Shown: positions 53,916-62,854, numbered from the stretch's first letter. The stretch is 64,000 bases of DNA from JADCRZ01 sp037718865 (GCA_037718865.1 JBBJMP010000012.1:1-64000); one strand, 5' to 3'. Translations and numbers: made by a program. The notes: generated from the letters alone by a model not told the origin.

Positions 53916-54557
53916 ATGATAGATATTCTAAACAGTTACCTGGTTCAGCATAAAAGCATTAATATCCCGGGCCTGGGCACTATATATATTCAAAAGCTAC
54001 CAGCCCAAACCGACTTTGTAAACAAGAAAATTTATCCTCCACAATACTCGTTTACCTTCGATAAGTATTTCGACGCCCCGGCAAAAGACTTTTTTACTTA
54101 TCTGGCCATGAAAAAAAGTATTCCGGATTACGAAGCCATCCAGCTTTACAATGATTTCTCCCAGCATCTCCGGTCAAAAATTAAAATGGAAGATAGCGCC
54201 GAATGGAACGACGTAGGTGTGTTTAAAAAAGACAAAAGCGGGGAAATTGTGCTCGAGCCCATATGCGCTGACATGTCCCTTTATCATCCCGTTTATGCTG
54301 AAAGGATCGTTCGCAGTAACGCTGCTCATGCCATTCTGGTAGGTGATAAGGAAAGCACCAACGTCAGGATGACTGAATTTCTGAACGAAGCAAATGAAAA
54401 AGTTCCCGTCAAAAGGGATTACTGGTGGATAAATGCACTTACATTGTTTGCCATCGCCCTGACCATGCTCATCATTCATTTTATTAAATATGGGTTTACC
54501 TCGCACTCACTTGGTAACCGCCAGTCTGTCGAATGGTTAACACCCAACAATCGGTGA
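53916..54557 (+). CDS. Membrane protein with HU/CCDC81-like N-terminal domain
   Basis: A 213-residue protein from the ATG at 53916; the frame is open from 53865. The start MIDILNSYLVQHKSINIPGLGTIYIQ matches the opening of the CCDC81-like prokaryotic HU domains, in which a short helix precedes an N-I-P-G-L-G loop. One hydrophobic helix near the C-terminus (residues about 173-194, WINALTLFAIALTMLIIHFI) anchors it, so the HU-like part is cytoplasmic. Larger relatives carry a SPOR domain after the helix; this one ends with a short tail. It may link the envelope to the cytosolic side, as an inference. Confidence 0.72.
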   Translation: MIDILNSYLVQHKSINIPGLGTIYIQKLPAQTDFVNKKIYPPQYSFTFDKYFDAPAKDFFTYLAMKKSIPDYEAIQLYNDFSQHLRSKIKMEDSAEWNDVGVFKKDKSGEIVLEPICADMSLYHPVYAERIVRSNAAHAILVGDKESTNVRMTEFLNEANEKVPVKRDYWWINALTLFAIALTMLIIHFIKYGFTSHSLGNRQSVEWLTPNNR

Positions 54558-54624
54558 CATACCTAAAGAAAAATCTCAGACCACCTGCCTCGTTTGATTT
54601 GTATTCAACTCAGTTATACAACGG

Positions 54625-55521
54625 ATGGATGTGATCGTTTACTCACACTGTCCCTGCTGCGGCTCTGCTGCAGTTTCACCGAAATTGTCTGTTAAAGACT
54701 ATTCAGTGTCGGGGTCATCATTTGCTATCTGGCAGTGTAACTTGTGCAGTGTGCGCTTCACACAGCAGGTCCCCAACCAGTCAGCTATCGGCAGCTACTA
54801 TAAATCAGAGAACTACATTTCGCATACGAACACAAAAAAAGGCTTCATCAACCGGTTGTATCATATTGTTCGAAAAAGAACCTTGAATCAAAAAAGGGAT
54901 CTGATTGAACGGGTTACCGGTCTGCGTAAAGGTAACCTGCTGGATGTCGGTTCCGGAACGGGTGCATTTGCCAGGCATATGCAGGATGCAGGATGGAAGG
55001 TGAGCGCCCTGGAACCTGATGAGGACACCCGCCGCAGGGCGTTCGATTTGTATGGGCTTTCGTTAAGTAACATGCAGCAACTATTTTCATTTCCACCTGG
55101 TATTTTCGATGCTATAACACTGTGGCACGTGTTGGAGCATGTTCACGACCTTCATGAATATCTCGAACAAGTAAGGAATGTGTTAAGCGACGACGGAAAA
55201 GCATTTATTGCCGTACCTAATTATACCTCTTATGACGCGTCTGTGTATGGTCAATACTGGGCTGCTTATGACGTGCCGCGACATCTTTACCACTTTTCAC
55301 CGGCTTCCATGAAGCAATTGTTAGAGAAGCATGGCCTGAAACAGATCGCTATTCAGCCAATGTGGTATGATAGTTTTTACGTAAGCCTGTTAAGTGAACA
55401 GAACAAAAGCGGATCTGCAAATTACTCCAAGGCCTTAGGTACCGCGATAAAGTCAAATTGGAAGACGGTTTGGCACAATCAAAAATGCAGTTCCTTAATT
55501 TATGTCATCGAGAAATTTTAA
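54625..55521 (+). CDS. Class I SAM-dependent methyltransferase with zinc-ribbon N-terminus
   Basis: A 298-residue protein. The N-terminal 45 residues have two cysteine pairs (CPCCG and CNLC), a likely zinc ribbon. The methyltransferase domain follows, with the SAM motif LLDVGSGTGAFARHM at about residue 110, then ALEPD, and LWHVLEHVHDL as post-motif. The layout is that of the glycan-linked methyltransferases often found near glycosyltransferases. The acceptor is unknown. The stop overlaps the stop of the convergent glutaminyl-cyclase gene by three bases. Confidence 0.85.
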   Translation: MDVIVYSHCPCCGSAAVSPKLSVKDYSVSGSSFAIWQCNLCSVRFTQQVPNQSAIGSYYKSENYISHTNTKKGFINRLYHIVRKRTLNQKRDLIERVTGLRKGNLLDVGSGTGAFARHMQDAGWKVSALEPDEDTRRRAFDLYGLSLSNMQQLFSFPPGIFDAITLWHVLEHVHDLHEYLEQVRNVLSDDGKAFIAVPNYTSYDASVYGQYWAAYDVPRHLYHFSPASMKQLLEKHGLKQIAIQPMWYDSFYVSLLSEQNKSGSANYSKALGTAIKSNWKTVWHNQKCSSLIYVIEKF

Positions 55522-56324
55522 TCGAACTTTATTTCATATAAATTCGGCCAGGCTTTGCCTGTAACATAAATCTTATTGGCTGCTGAATCATAAGCGATCC
55601 CGTTCATTTCCAGCGCCTGTGGGTGTTTAACCTTTACTTCGTTATCCAGCGAAGAAAAGTCCAGCTTGCCCATGACTTTTCCGCTTGCCGGGTCGATCTT
55701 CAAAATATAGCTGGTATTCCACTGGTTGGCATAAATAAAACCCTTTATGTGTTCGAGTTCGTTGATATTCCCGACAGGTCCATTATTATCTTCCACACCA
55801 ACAATTTTCACAACTGTTAATGTGTCCGGATTCAGATATTGCAACTTATTGCTGCCATCGCTCATGATCAGTGAATGGCCATCATTGGTTAAGGACCATC
55901 CCTGCCCGGTATAGGAAAATTCTTTCAGCTTCTTTAAACTTTTTGCATCGTATACGAACCCTTTCTGATTTTTCCAGGTTAACTGATAGATCTTGCCGTT
56001 CAAAACGCTTATACCTTCACCAAAATAGACAGTATCTAACATCACTTTTTTTATTGCTTTGCCTGTTTTCAGATCTATCAAACCAATCCAGGATTTAAAA
56101 TTGTTTTCCTGGGGCTGGCCGCCGGTACTTTCATACAGCTGACCATTGTACACCAGCAAGCCTTCCGTAAAAGCAGCCGTATCATGAGGAAAGACATTGA
56201 CAACTGAATAATTAATAACGGGCGGTTCAGGGTTCAAAGATGCATTGCCGTTGCCCTCTTCATATGTATCATCATTTGTGCAGGAGATCATAAAAAAAAA
56301 CATTAAGACAATTCCGATTTTCAT
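55518..56324 (-). CDS. Secreted glutaminyl-peptide cyclotransferase (glutamine cyclotransferase) lipoprotein
   Basis: A 268-residue lipoprotein. ATG 56324 gives MKIGIVLMFFFMISC with the lipidated cysteine at residue 15 (an upstream start at 56408 gives no such signal). The mature part matches the Glu_cyclase_2 beta-propeller: FPHDTAAFTEGLLVYNGQLYEST, YFGEGISVLNGKIYQLTW, GWSLTNDGHSLIMSDGS, ELEHIKGFIYANQW and HPQALEMNGIAYD. The family turns N-terminal glutamine of exported proteins into pyroglutamate; in Bacteroidota this is tied to signal-peptide-cleaved secreted proteins that start with Gln. It ends three bases inside the methyltransferase stop. Confidence 0.88.
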   Translation of the reverse strand: MKIGIVLMFFFMISCTNDDTYEEGNGNASLNPEPPVINYSVVNVFPHDTAAFTEGLLVYNGQLYESTGGQPQENNFKSWIGLIDLKTGKAIKKVMLDTVYFGEGISVLNGKIYQLTWKNQKGFVYDAKSLKKLKEFSYTGQGWSLTNDGHSLIMSDGSNKLQYLNPDTLTVVKIVGVEDNNGPVGNINELEHIKGFIYANQWNTSYILKIDPASGKVMGKLDFSSLDNEVKVKHPQALEMNGIAYDSAANKIYVTGKAWPNLYEIKFD

Positions 56325-56564
56325 TAATGCTGTAGGTTGGTGGAGAAGCAAATGTACAAACCTCCAATCCAATCGACCCGATGTTTCACAAATTATTAGC
56401 ACATCCATTTTGATTGTTCAGAAAAAATGTGTTTTTTTACCTGCTTATCTGCTGTCATCCCTAAACCGCCGAATTGTTACTCCAATAGGTCAGCAGCTAC
56501 GAATACAATCCAGGTTCCTGCCATCCAACTCCTTTACATCGGTTACTGCCTCAACCTCATTTCA

Positions 56565-57677
56565 ATGCGTTTTTTATTAACCTTAGTATTCAGCATTATT
56601 ACCTGCAGTACCTGTTTTGCCCAGCAAAACGCTGAAGTGATCATTGTACCGGTGGTTGTACACGTCCTCTATAGTAACGCTCATCAAAACATCAGCAATG
56701 CCCAGATTTTTTCCCAGTTAGAGGTCCTTAATAATGATTTCGGAGCAGAAAACGAGGATAGAAAAATGATCCCTGCATATTTTAAGAGCCTGTCGGCGGA
56801 TTGTGGTATTCGTTTTCGCCTGGCTGCTGTTGATCCGTACGGAGCTAAAACCAATGGAATTGTAAGAAAGAAATCAGCTGTCTGGCTTTTCGGATCAGAC
56901 GATAAGGTGAAATTTTCAAGCTCCGGAGGCGACGATGCCTGGGATAAAAACAAGTATCTGAACATCTGGGTATGTAACCTGGCAGGCATTGTCGGTTATA
57001 CGAGCCAGTTAGGAGGGCCAGCCGGGAATGATGGGGTAGTTATACGGTTTTCCGCTTTTGGCAATACAGGAAGCGTAGTTCAACCGTTTCATTTAGGCAG
57101 AACGGCTACACACGAAATCGGGCACTGGCTCAATCTAAGGCATATTTGGGGAGATGAATATTGTGGCGATGATGAAGTGGATGATACACCGAAACAACGT
57201 TCTGCAAATAAAGGTACTCCAAGCGGCGTGAAATATAGTTGCGACCTGAATGAATTTGGAGATATGTATATGAATTTTATGGATCTTACCGACGACGCCG
57301 GTATGTACATGTTTACAAAAGGCCAAAGGCAACGTATGCGTGACGTTTTCAAATGGGGCGGTCCACGCCATGATTTGCTTGAGTCCGGTGCCTTTGATGA
57401 AGTTGCTGATGGAAATGCTCAGGCTGTTCTGCCACCTCAACCTACAGAGGAACTAATTGTGTTCCCCAACCCGGCAAACGATATAATTACCGTTCAGAGC
57501 AACGATTGGTTAAACCGGTCTCTGGTAATATTTAACCAGTCGGGCCAACCTGTTATCACACAAAAGCTCACAGCGAAGCTGACCCAAATCCGGGTTGCTC
57601 ACCTAAAAGCAGGCAGTTATTATATCAAACGGGAAAAGGATCCGTTCCGGTCTGTGACCCGTTTCATAAAATTGTAG
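56565..57677 (+). CDS. M43-family zinc metalloprotease with type A T9SS sorting domain
   Basis: A 370-residue secreted protease. The signal peptide starts at ATG 56565 (MRFLLTLVFSIITCSTCFAQ); the frame upstream to 56427 has no signal-like start. The zinc site is HEIGHWLNLRH, with H183, E184, H187 and H193, and a Met-turn follows in YMNFMD. The pappalysin/M43 cytophagalysin consensus has glycine where N190 stands here. The C-terminus is a type A sorting domain (VFPNPANDII, ending FIKL), the export signal for the type IX secretion system. It therefore probably cuts proteins outside the cell. Confidence 0.88.
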   Translation: MRFLLTLVFSIITCSTCFAQQNAEVIIVPVVVHVLYSNAHQNISNAQIFSQLEVLNNDFGAENEDRKMIPAYFKSLSADCGIRFRLAAVDPYGAKTNGIVRKKSAVWLFGSDDKVKFSSSGGDDAWDKNKYLNIWVCNLAGIVGYTSQLGGPAGNDGVVIRFSAFGNTGSVVQPFHLGRTATHEIGHWLNLRHIWGDEYCGDDEVDDTPKQRSANKGTPSGVKYSCDLNEFGDMYMNFMDLTDDAGMYMFTKGQRQRMRDVFKWGGPRHDLLESGAFDEVADGNAQAVLPPQPTEELIVFPNPANDIITVQSNDWLNRSLVIFNQSGQPVITQKLTAKLTQIRVAHLKAGSYYIKREKDPFRSVTRFIKL

Positions 57678-57803
57678 ACATCCGCTAGCTGTTGTAACTA
57701 TATTCTCTCCGATAGGTTCAATTAAATGACAGGAAATAATTTGGCTTGTTCCGAATATTTCGTAACTTTCCGAAATTATCGTAATGGTTCAAATTATCAT
57801 CGT

Positions 57804-58163
57804 ATGGAAAAATTGACTAAACAGGAGGAGCAGGCTATGCTGGCTATTTGGCATACCGGAGAGGGTTTTGTCAAGGACTTCTTGGAGAAGGTAACAGGAG
57901 ATCCTCCGCATTATAATACGTTCGTATCCACCATTAAAAACCTGGAGAAAAAAGGATATGTTGCCAATCGCAAGGTAGGCAACATGTATCAGTATTATCC
58001 GGTTGTGGAAGAGGCCGAATACAAAAAGCAATTTCTTACAGGTGTAGTAAAGGACCATTTTGCGAATTCGTACAAGGAACTGGTTAGTTTTTTTGCCGAA
58101 CAAAACAAGATCAGTCCTAAAGAGCTCAAAGAGATCATTGATATGATTGAAAAGAAGAAATAG
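57804..58163 (+). CDS. BlaI/MecI-family transcriptional repressor
   Basis: A 119-residue winged-helix protein from ATG 57804 (MEKLTKQEEQAML); the frame is open from 57726. The family pattern is visible in LAIWHTGEGFVKDFLEKV, the recognition helix NTFVSTIKNLEKKGYV and YYPVVEEAEYKKQFL. BlaI-type repressors are removed by proteolysis when a BlaR1-like M56 sensor is triggered. The downstream M56 gene starts 65 bp after the stop, so the two form a sensor-repressor pair. What signal is sensed is unknown; a nearby beta-lactamase is not present. Confidence 0.9.
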   Translation: MEKLTKQEEQAMLAIWHTGEGFVKDFLEKVTGDPPHYNTFVSTIKNLEKKGYVANRKVGNMYQYYPVVEEAEYKKQFLTGVVKDHFANSYKELVSFFAEQNKISPKELKEIIDMIEKKK

Positions 58164-58227
58164 TTCGGAGTTCAAAGTTTGTATTTTACATCTAACATCC
58201 CCCCATCTCACCTTTAACATCTCCCTC

Positions 58228-59994
58228 ATGCCATACGTCATACAATTCCTTCTTAAATTTTCACTCAGTCTGGGCATGATGTTTCTTTTTTACCAGCTCG
58301 TACTAAGGCCGTTAACCTTTTATCAATGGAACCGGTTTTACCTGGTTTGTTATTCGCTTTTGTCTTTCATTATTCCCTTTATTAATATCACTCCATGGAT
58401 TGGTTCTGATAATGCAGATAGCCGGTTGATGAATGTGATACCTGTTATTGACAACATGCGTCTGCCGGCCGGGTTTTTATCAGCTGACATACCGGAAGGG
58501 GCTGGATTGGTGAGATGGGATCTGCTATACCTGGTTCTGGTAACAGGCGTTGTTATCATGATTGTGCGGTTAATACTCCAGTTTAAGTCTTTGCAAGCCA
58601 TCAGGCAGAAAGCGGTCAAGCTGAGTGCTGGTGTGATTCAATTGTATGATGTAGGTACTGACATTACTCCTTTCTCCTTTGCCAATTCCATTTTTTTGAA
58701 CAGCCGCTTACACAGCGAAGAAGAGCTGCAAAAAATTATTCAACACGAGTTTGTACATGTGAAGCACAAACACACGATTGATATTTTAATTGGAGAATTC
58801 TTATGTATTATCAATTGGTTTAATCCGTTTGCCTGGCTCATCCGGCGGGCGATAAGGCAAAACCTGGAATTCATTGCAGATCACCATGTTTTACAAAGCG
58901 GGCTGGATGCCCGACAGTATCAATATCTTTTACTTAAAGTCATCGGCATACCACAATTTAGCATAACAACTCATTTCAATTTCTCTTCACTAAAAAAACG
59001 TATAATCATGATGAATAAAATGAAAAGCGCCCGTCTGCACCTGGTTAAGTTCCTTTTTGTATTGCCTATGCTGGCCGTTTTGTTGCTGGCTTACAGACAA
59101 AAACAAGTGATTAGTTCGGCATGGACGATGAGGCAATCACCGGTGCATCAAAGCATAGACACCGTTCCGCTGCCGGCAGAACGAGTAAAGACGGTCAGTG
59201 TGGACACCTTGTTTGTTCCTTTGGTACCACCTGCTACTCCAACAGTGATTGAGGTCGGTAAGGTTCAATTTGTTCCTGTCCCGCCTTTACCCCCACAACC
59301 TCCCAAACCTGCCCTTCCTAAAAATGTGAAAAGTGTAATCATTAATACAAACGCAACCATTGAATACAAGGATGGACGAAAAGAACACTATGATTTTAAT
59401 AAGCCGGAAGACAAGGCTGCCTATGAAAAGAAGTTCGGTGCATTGCCGGCAGTGCCAACGCCTCCGGCGGAACCGGTTAATAAAAATGATTTGAAAGAAT
59501 CGACGTTAACTTTAAAAGAATCAACGATAGCTTTAACGGATATCAACCCACAGCCGCTAATTGTGATGGATGGAAATGTATTGCCGGTAGGAACGGATAT
59601 CAAAACAATTGATCCAAACATCATCATAAGCATTGACGTTTTAAAAGGTACTAATGCCACCGACCTTTACCATGAGAAGGGGGTGAACGGAGTTCTTTTG
59701 ATTGGCACAAAAAATGGTAATCGTGTGATTAAGCCGGATGTTGTCGAAAGAAGAATTTCCGAATCTCAGATATCCGTCCGTTCAGCGAAGGTTTCTGTTA
59801 ATGACCTGGAAAACTTTGAAGGGCTTGTCATTGTAAACGGCAAGGAAGTAAAAAAAGAGGAGTTTAGCAAGCTGGATCCCGATTCAATTAAACAGCTTAC
59901 TATTCTTAAAGGCGACGAGGCTGTTAAGCAGTACAAGGACAAAGGAAAAAATGGTGTCATCATTGTTGTTAGCAAAACCTCTGATAAGAAATAA
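58228..59994 (+). CDS. M56-family (BlaR1-like) sensor protease with tandem TonB-plug-like C-terminus
   Basis: A 588-residue membrane protein from ATG 58228. The N-terminal half has four hydrophobic helices and the zinc protease motif HEFVH (in QHEFVHVKHKH). After a proline-rich linker (VPPLPPQPPKPALPK) the periplasmic part holds two copies of a plug-like segment, IDPNIIISIDVLKGTNATDLYHEKGVNGVLL... and LDPDSIKQLTILKGDEAVKQYKDKGKNGVII..., similar to the TonB-receptor plug (DPxxIxxIxVLKG, NGVI). It is paired with the BlaI gene. It has no penicillin-binding domain, so it probably senses another cue. Confidence 0.85.
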   Translation: MPYVIQFLLKFSLSLGMMFLFYQLVLRPLTFYQWNRFYLVCYSLLSFIIPFINITPWIGSDNADSRLMNVIPVIDNMRLPAGFLSADIPEGAGLVRWDLLYLVLVTGVVIMIVRLILQFKSLQAIRQKAVKLSAGVIQLYDVGTDITPFSFANSIFLNSRLHSEEELQKIIQHEFVHVKHKHTIDILIGEFLCIINWFNPFAWLIRRAIRQNLEFIADHHVLQSGLDARQYQYLLLKVIGIPQFSITTHFNFSSLKKRIIMMNKMKSARLHLVKFLFVLPMLAVLLLAYRQKQVISSAWTMRQSPVHQSIDTVPLPAERVKTVSVDTLFVPLVPPATPTVIEVGKVQFVPVPPLPPQPPKPALPKNVKSVIINTNATIEYKDGRKEHYDFNKPEDKAAYEKKFGALPAVPTPPAEPVNKNDLKESTLTLKESTIALTDINPQPLIVMDGNVLPVGTDIKTIDPNIIISIDVLKGTNATDLYHEKGVNGVLLIGTKNGNRVIKPDVVERRISESQISVRSAKVSVNDLENFEGLVIVNGKEVKKEEFSKLDPDSIKQLTILKGDEAVKQYKDKGKNGVIIVVSKTSDKK

Positions 59995-60080
59995 TTAATA
60001 TGTAAGTAGCTGTTGCGGCCATGTAACTGCAGCCTAATAACGTTCCTTAAAATTTCCTCTGCATAGAACCGGCATTTCCC

Positions 60081-60088
60081 TACCTTTG
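60081..60088 (+). promoter_or_regulatory. Putative -7 promoter element before efp
   Basis: TACCTTTG matches TAnnTTTG and lies 20 bp before the efp ATG. A -33 TTG at normal spacing is not clear. Confidence 0.35.
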
Positions 60089-60108
60089 CCGCTCTAAAAA
60101 ATAGCGTT

Positions 60109-60675
60109 ATGGCAACTACTGCAGATATGAGCAGGGGACTGATTTTGAAATTAGACGATAGTTTGTATTCCGTGGTTGAGTTTGGACAAAATAAAACGGC
60201 CCGGGCGGGAGCAAAGATTTGGGCGAAATTAAAAGGAGTTGACAACAACCGTTCTATTGAACATACCTGGAACAGCGGTGATGCAATTTACCCTGTTCGG
60301 GTAGAAAAAAAGCCTTACCAGTTTTTATACAAAGATGACAGCGGTTATAATTTCATGGATAACGAGTCTTTTGAACAAATTGTTCTTGGCGAAGGCATGA
60401 TCGACGCGCCCCAGTTTCTAAGGGATGGCCAGGAAGTTTTAGTATTGATCAATACAGAAACTGACCTTCCGATGAGTGTTGAATTGCCTGATAAAATTGT
60501 TGTATTGGTCACCTATAGCGAGCCAGGAATGCGGGGTGATACGGCTACACGCACGCTTAAGCCTGCTACCGTTGAAACCGGGGCCACCGTTATGGTGCCT
60601 CTTTTTGTAAACGAAGGCGAATTGATACGCGTAAATACGAAAACCGGTGATTACGTGGAAAGAGTGAAAGAGTAG
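60109..60675 (+). CDS. efp: Elongation factor P with arginine at the modification site
   Basis: A 188-residue EF-P with its three domains complete. It rescues ribosomes stalled at polyproline. The tip of domain I reads NKTARAGAK, with arginine at residue 32 where most EF-P have lysine in KPGKG. That arrangement aligns best with the arginine-type EF-P that EarP rhamnosylates (R32 in NKSGR), not with the lysyl-modified type. Later domains are canonical (YTEPG-like TYSEPGMRGDTATRTLKPA, TVETGATVMVPLF). A terminator follows and accB and accC come next, the usual Bacteroidota neighbourhood. Confidence 0.93.
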   Translation: MATTADMSRGLILKLDDSLYSVVEFGQNKTARAGAKIWAKLKGVDNNRSIEHTWNSGDAIYPVRVEKKPYQFLYKDDSGYNFMDNESFEQIVLGEGMIDAPQFLRDGQEVLVLINTETDLPMSVELPDKIVVLVTYSEPGMRGDTATRTLKPATVETGATVMVPLFVNEGELIRVNTKTGDYVERVKE

Positions 60676-60707
60676 TTGATGACCATACATTGCAAACTAT
60701 AAATAAG

Positions 60708-60730
60708 CCCGGATTACTCCGGGTTTTTTT
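60708..60730 (+). terminator. Rho-independent terminator after efp
   Basis: CCCGG (60708-60712) pairs with CCGGG (60719-60723) around ATTACT, followed by seven T (60724-60730). Confidence 0.8.
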
Positions 60731-60844
60731 GTTGCTGCAACCGGAATCTAATTAGGTGATTAACCTATAATTAAGTTTATTAGCCGTTCTTTAGTATTGA
60801 TTTCCTTATCTTAGCCGTCCATTACTAACGGAAAATAGTTAACC

Positions 60845-61324
60845 ATGGATTTTAAACAAATTCAGGAACTGATCAGAATGATCAATAAATCCAATATAGG
60901 CGAAGTAACGATTGAAGAGAAAGGATTTAAAGTGTGCATCAGGCAAAAACAAGACGCGGTTCAACAAGTTATTTCGGCCCCTGCACCTGTAACTATTCAG
61001 CCGCCTGGTTTAGCTGCAACTACGCCCGCCGCAGTACCGGTTCTTGAAAAAAACAAACCCGTTGAAGAGCCGGTGGCTTCCAACCTGATCACTATAAAAA
61101 GTCCCATGATTGGTACATTTTACCGTGGGCCTTCTCCAGATAAACCTTCTTTTGTGAATGTAGGAGATGAAATAATTCCGGGTAAAGTGGTTTGTATCAT
61201 TGAAGCCATGAAATTGTTCAACGAAATAGAAAGCGAAGTAACAGGTAAGATCGTTAAAATTCTGGTTGATGAAGCGTCTCCTGTTGAATATGACCAGCCC
61301 CTGTTTTTGGTAGAACCGGCATAG
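60845..61324 (+). CDS. accB: Acetyl-CoA carboxylase biotin carboxyl carrier protein
   Basis: A 159-residue BCCP. The N-terminal part MDFKQIQELIRMINKSN is a standard start, a proline/alanine-rich linker runs through 40-75, and the C-terminal biotinyl domain has the biotin lysine at 123 in IEAMKLFNEIE. BCCP carries carboxybiotin between the AccC and AccA/D reactions in fatty-acid synthesis. The gene lies 118 bp before accC on the same strand and after the efp terminator. Confidence 0.95.
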   Translation: MDFKQIQELIRMINKSNIGEVTIEEKGFKVCIRQKQDAVQQVISAPAPVTIQPPGLAATTPAAVPVLEKNKPVEEPVASNLITIKSPMIGTFYRGPSPDKPSFVNVGDEIIPGKVVCIIEAMKLFNEIESEVTGKIVKILVDEASPVEYDQPLFLVEPA

Positions 61325-61442
61325 CCATTTTGAAATCTGAGTCAATTAAAATTCGAATTGATGCACATCATTCGGCTGCTTTTTAATTTGACTCTTTTTG
61401 TTTTTCCATATCCATGGTGCATTTTAAATTTAATTCTACAAA

Positions 61443-62780
61443 ATGTTCAAAAAAATACTGATTGCGAATAGGGGTGAAATTGCATTGAGGATTATCAGAA
61501 CCTGTCGTGAGATGGGTATTAAAACAATAGCCGTTTACTCCACTGCCGACAAAGAAAGCCTGCACGTTAAATTTGCTGATGAAGCAGTTTGTATTGGTAA
61601 GCCGGCTAGCTCAGAATCTTATCTGAATATTCCACACATCATGGCGGCGGCAGAAATTACGAATGCCGACGGAATTCATCCTGGTTATGGATTTTTAGCT
61701 GAAAATGCAAAGTTTGCCGAGATATGCGGCGAACATAGCATTAAATTTATTGGCCCTACATCAACCATGATCAGTGCGATGGGAGACAAGATTACTGCAA
61801 AGGAAACCATGATCAAAGCCGGGGTACCAGTGGTGCCAGGTGGCGAAGGCCTGCTGGAAAGCATAGAAGGGGGGTTGAGTCTCGCAAGGGAAATCGGCTA
61901 CCCTGTTATTTTAAAAGCAACCGCTGGCGGTGGCGGTAAAGGTATGCGCGTAGTTTGGGGAGAAAGCGACATGGAAAAGGCTTTTAACACTGCGAAGATA
62001 GAGGCTGCTGCTTCTTTTAAGAATGATGGAATTTATATGGAGAAGTTTGTAGAAGAGCCGCGCCACATTGAGATCCAGGTTGCCGGCGATCAGTATGGCA
62101 AGATATGCCACCTGAGTGAAAGGGATTGCTCTATTCAACGTCGCCACCAGAAACTTGTGGAAGAATCGCCTTCACCGTTCATGACCACCGAACTCAGGGA
62201 GCAAATGGGCGAGGCTGCAATTAAAGCTGCTTCTGCTATTGACTATGAAAGCGTTGGTACAGTTGAATTTCTGGTAGATAAGCACCGTAATTTCTATTTC
62301 ATGGAGATGAATACCCGTATACAGGTTGAACACTGTGTAACGGAAGAAGTGGTAAATTATGACCTGATTAAAGAACAGATAAAAATTGCGGCCGGTGAAC
62401 CCATTTCGGGCCTTAATTACGAACCGCAAATGCACGCGATTGAATGCCGCATTAATGCGGAAGATCCGTATAACGATTTTCGGCCTAATCCGGGCAGGAT
62501 CTCCGTTTTACATCAACCGGGCGGTCATGGCATCAGGGTTGATTCTCATGTCTATGCCGGATACACCATTCCTCCTTTTTACGATTCTATGATTGCCAAG
62601 ATCATTGCCGTAGCCAGAACACGGCGTGAAGCAATAGATACCATGCATCGTGCCTTATCCGAGTATATTATTGAAGGTGTGAAAACAACCATACCTTTTC
62701 ATCTACAGCTTATGAAAGACGAACGGTTTCGAAGCGGCGACTTTAATACCAAATTTCTGGATAATTTTAAATTACTGTAA
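61443..62780 (+). CDS. accC: Biotin carboxylase subunit of acetyl-CoA carboxylase
   Basis: A 445-residue ATP-grasp enzyme that opens MFKKILIANRGEIALRIIRTC. The glycine-rich ATP loop is TAGGGGKGMRVV, the bicarbonate and biotin region is RDCSIQRRHQK, and the catalytic region is MEMNTRIQVEHCVTEEV. It carboxylates the biotin on BCCP using ATP and bicarbonate. The length is the standard one. It follows accB, and no other gene is in this transcript. Confidence 0.97.
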   Translation: MFKKILIANRGEIALRIIRTCREMGIKTIAVYSTADKESLHVKFADEAVCIGKPASSESYLNIPHIMAAAEITNADGIHPGYGFLAENAKFAEICGEHSIKFIGPTSTMISAMGDKITAKETMIKAGVPVVPGGEGLLESIEGGLSLAREIGYPVILKATAGGGGKGMRVVWGESDMEKAFNTAKIEAAASFKNDGIYMEKFVEEPRHIEIQVAGDQYGKICHLSERDCSIQRRHQKLVEESPSPFMTTELREQMGEAAIKAASAIDYESVGTVEFLVDKHRNFYFMEMNTRIQVEHCVTEEVVNYDLIKEQIKIAAGEPISGLNYEPQMHAIECRINAEDPYNDFRPNPGRISVLHQPGGHGIRVDSHVYAGYTIPPFYDSMIAKIIAVARTRREAIDTMHRALSEYIIEGVKTTIPFHLQLMKDERFRSGDFNTKFLDNFKLL

Positions 62781-62792
62781 CCCGGTTGGCAT

Positions 62793-62820
62793 AAAAAAGG
62801 CCCTGCTGATCAGGCAGGGC
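62793..62820 (-). terminator. Terminator hairpin for the Spy-like gene
   Basis: GCCCTGC (62800-62806) pairs with GCAGGGC (62814-62820). On the minus strand the stem is followed by TTTTTT (from the A-run at 62793-62798), so it terminates the minus-strand gene at 62855; on the plus side, after accC, no T-run follows. Confidence 0.7.
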
Positions 62821-62854
62821 TATTGGGATAAGGTACGATAGACTTACTTTCTTA

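Noticed and set aside
57750..57785. BlaI operator (TTTCG/CGAAA inverted repeat) before the BlaI gene
   Set aside because: Only five matching bases per arm and a long spacer; it does not match the known TACA-TGTA operator core.
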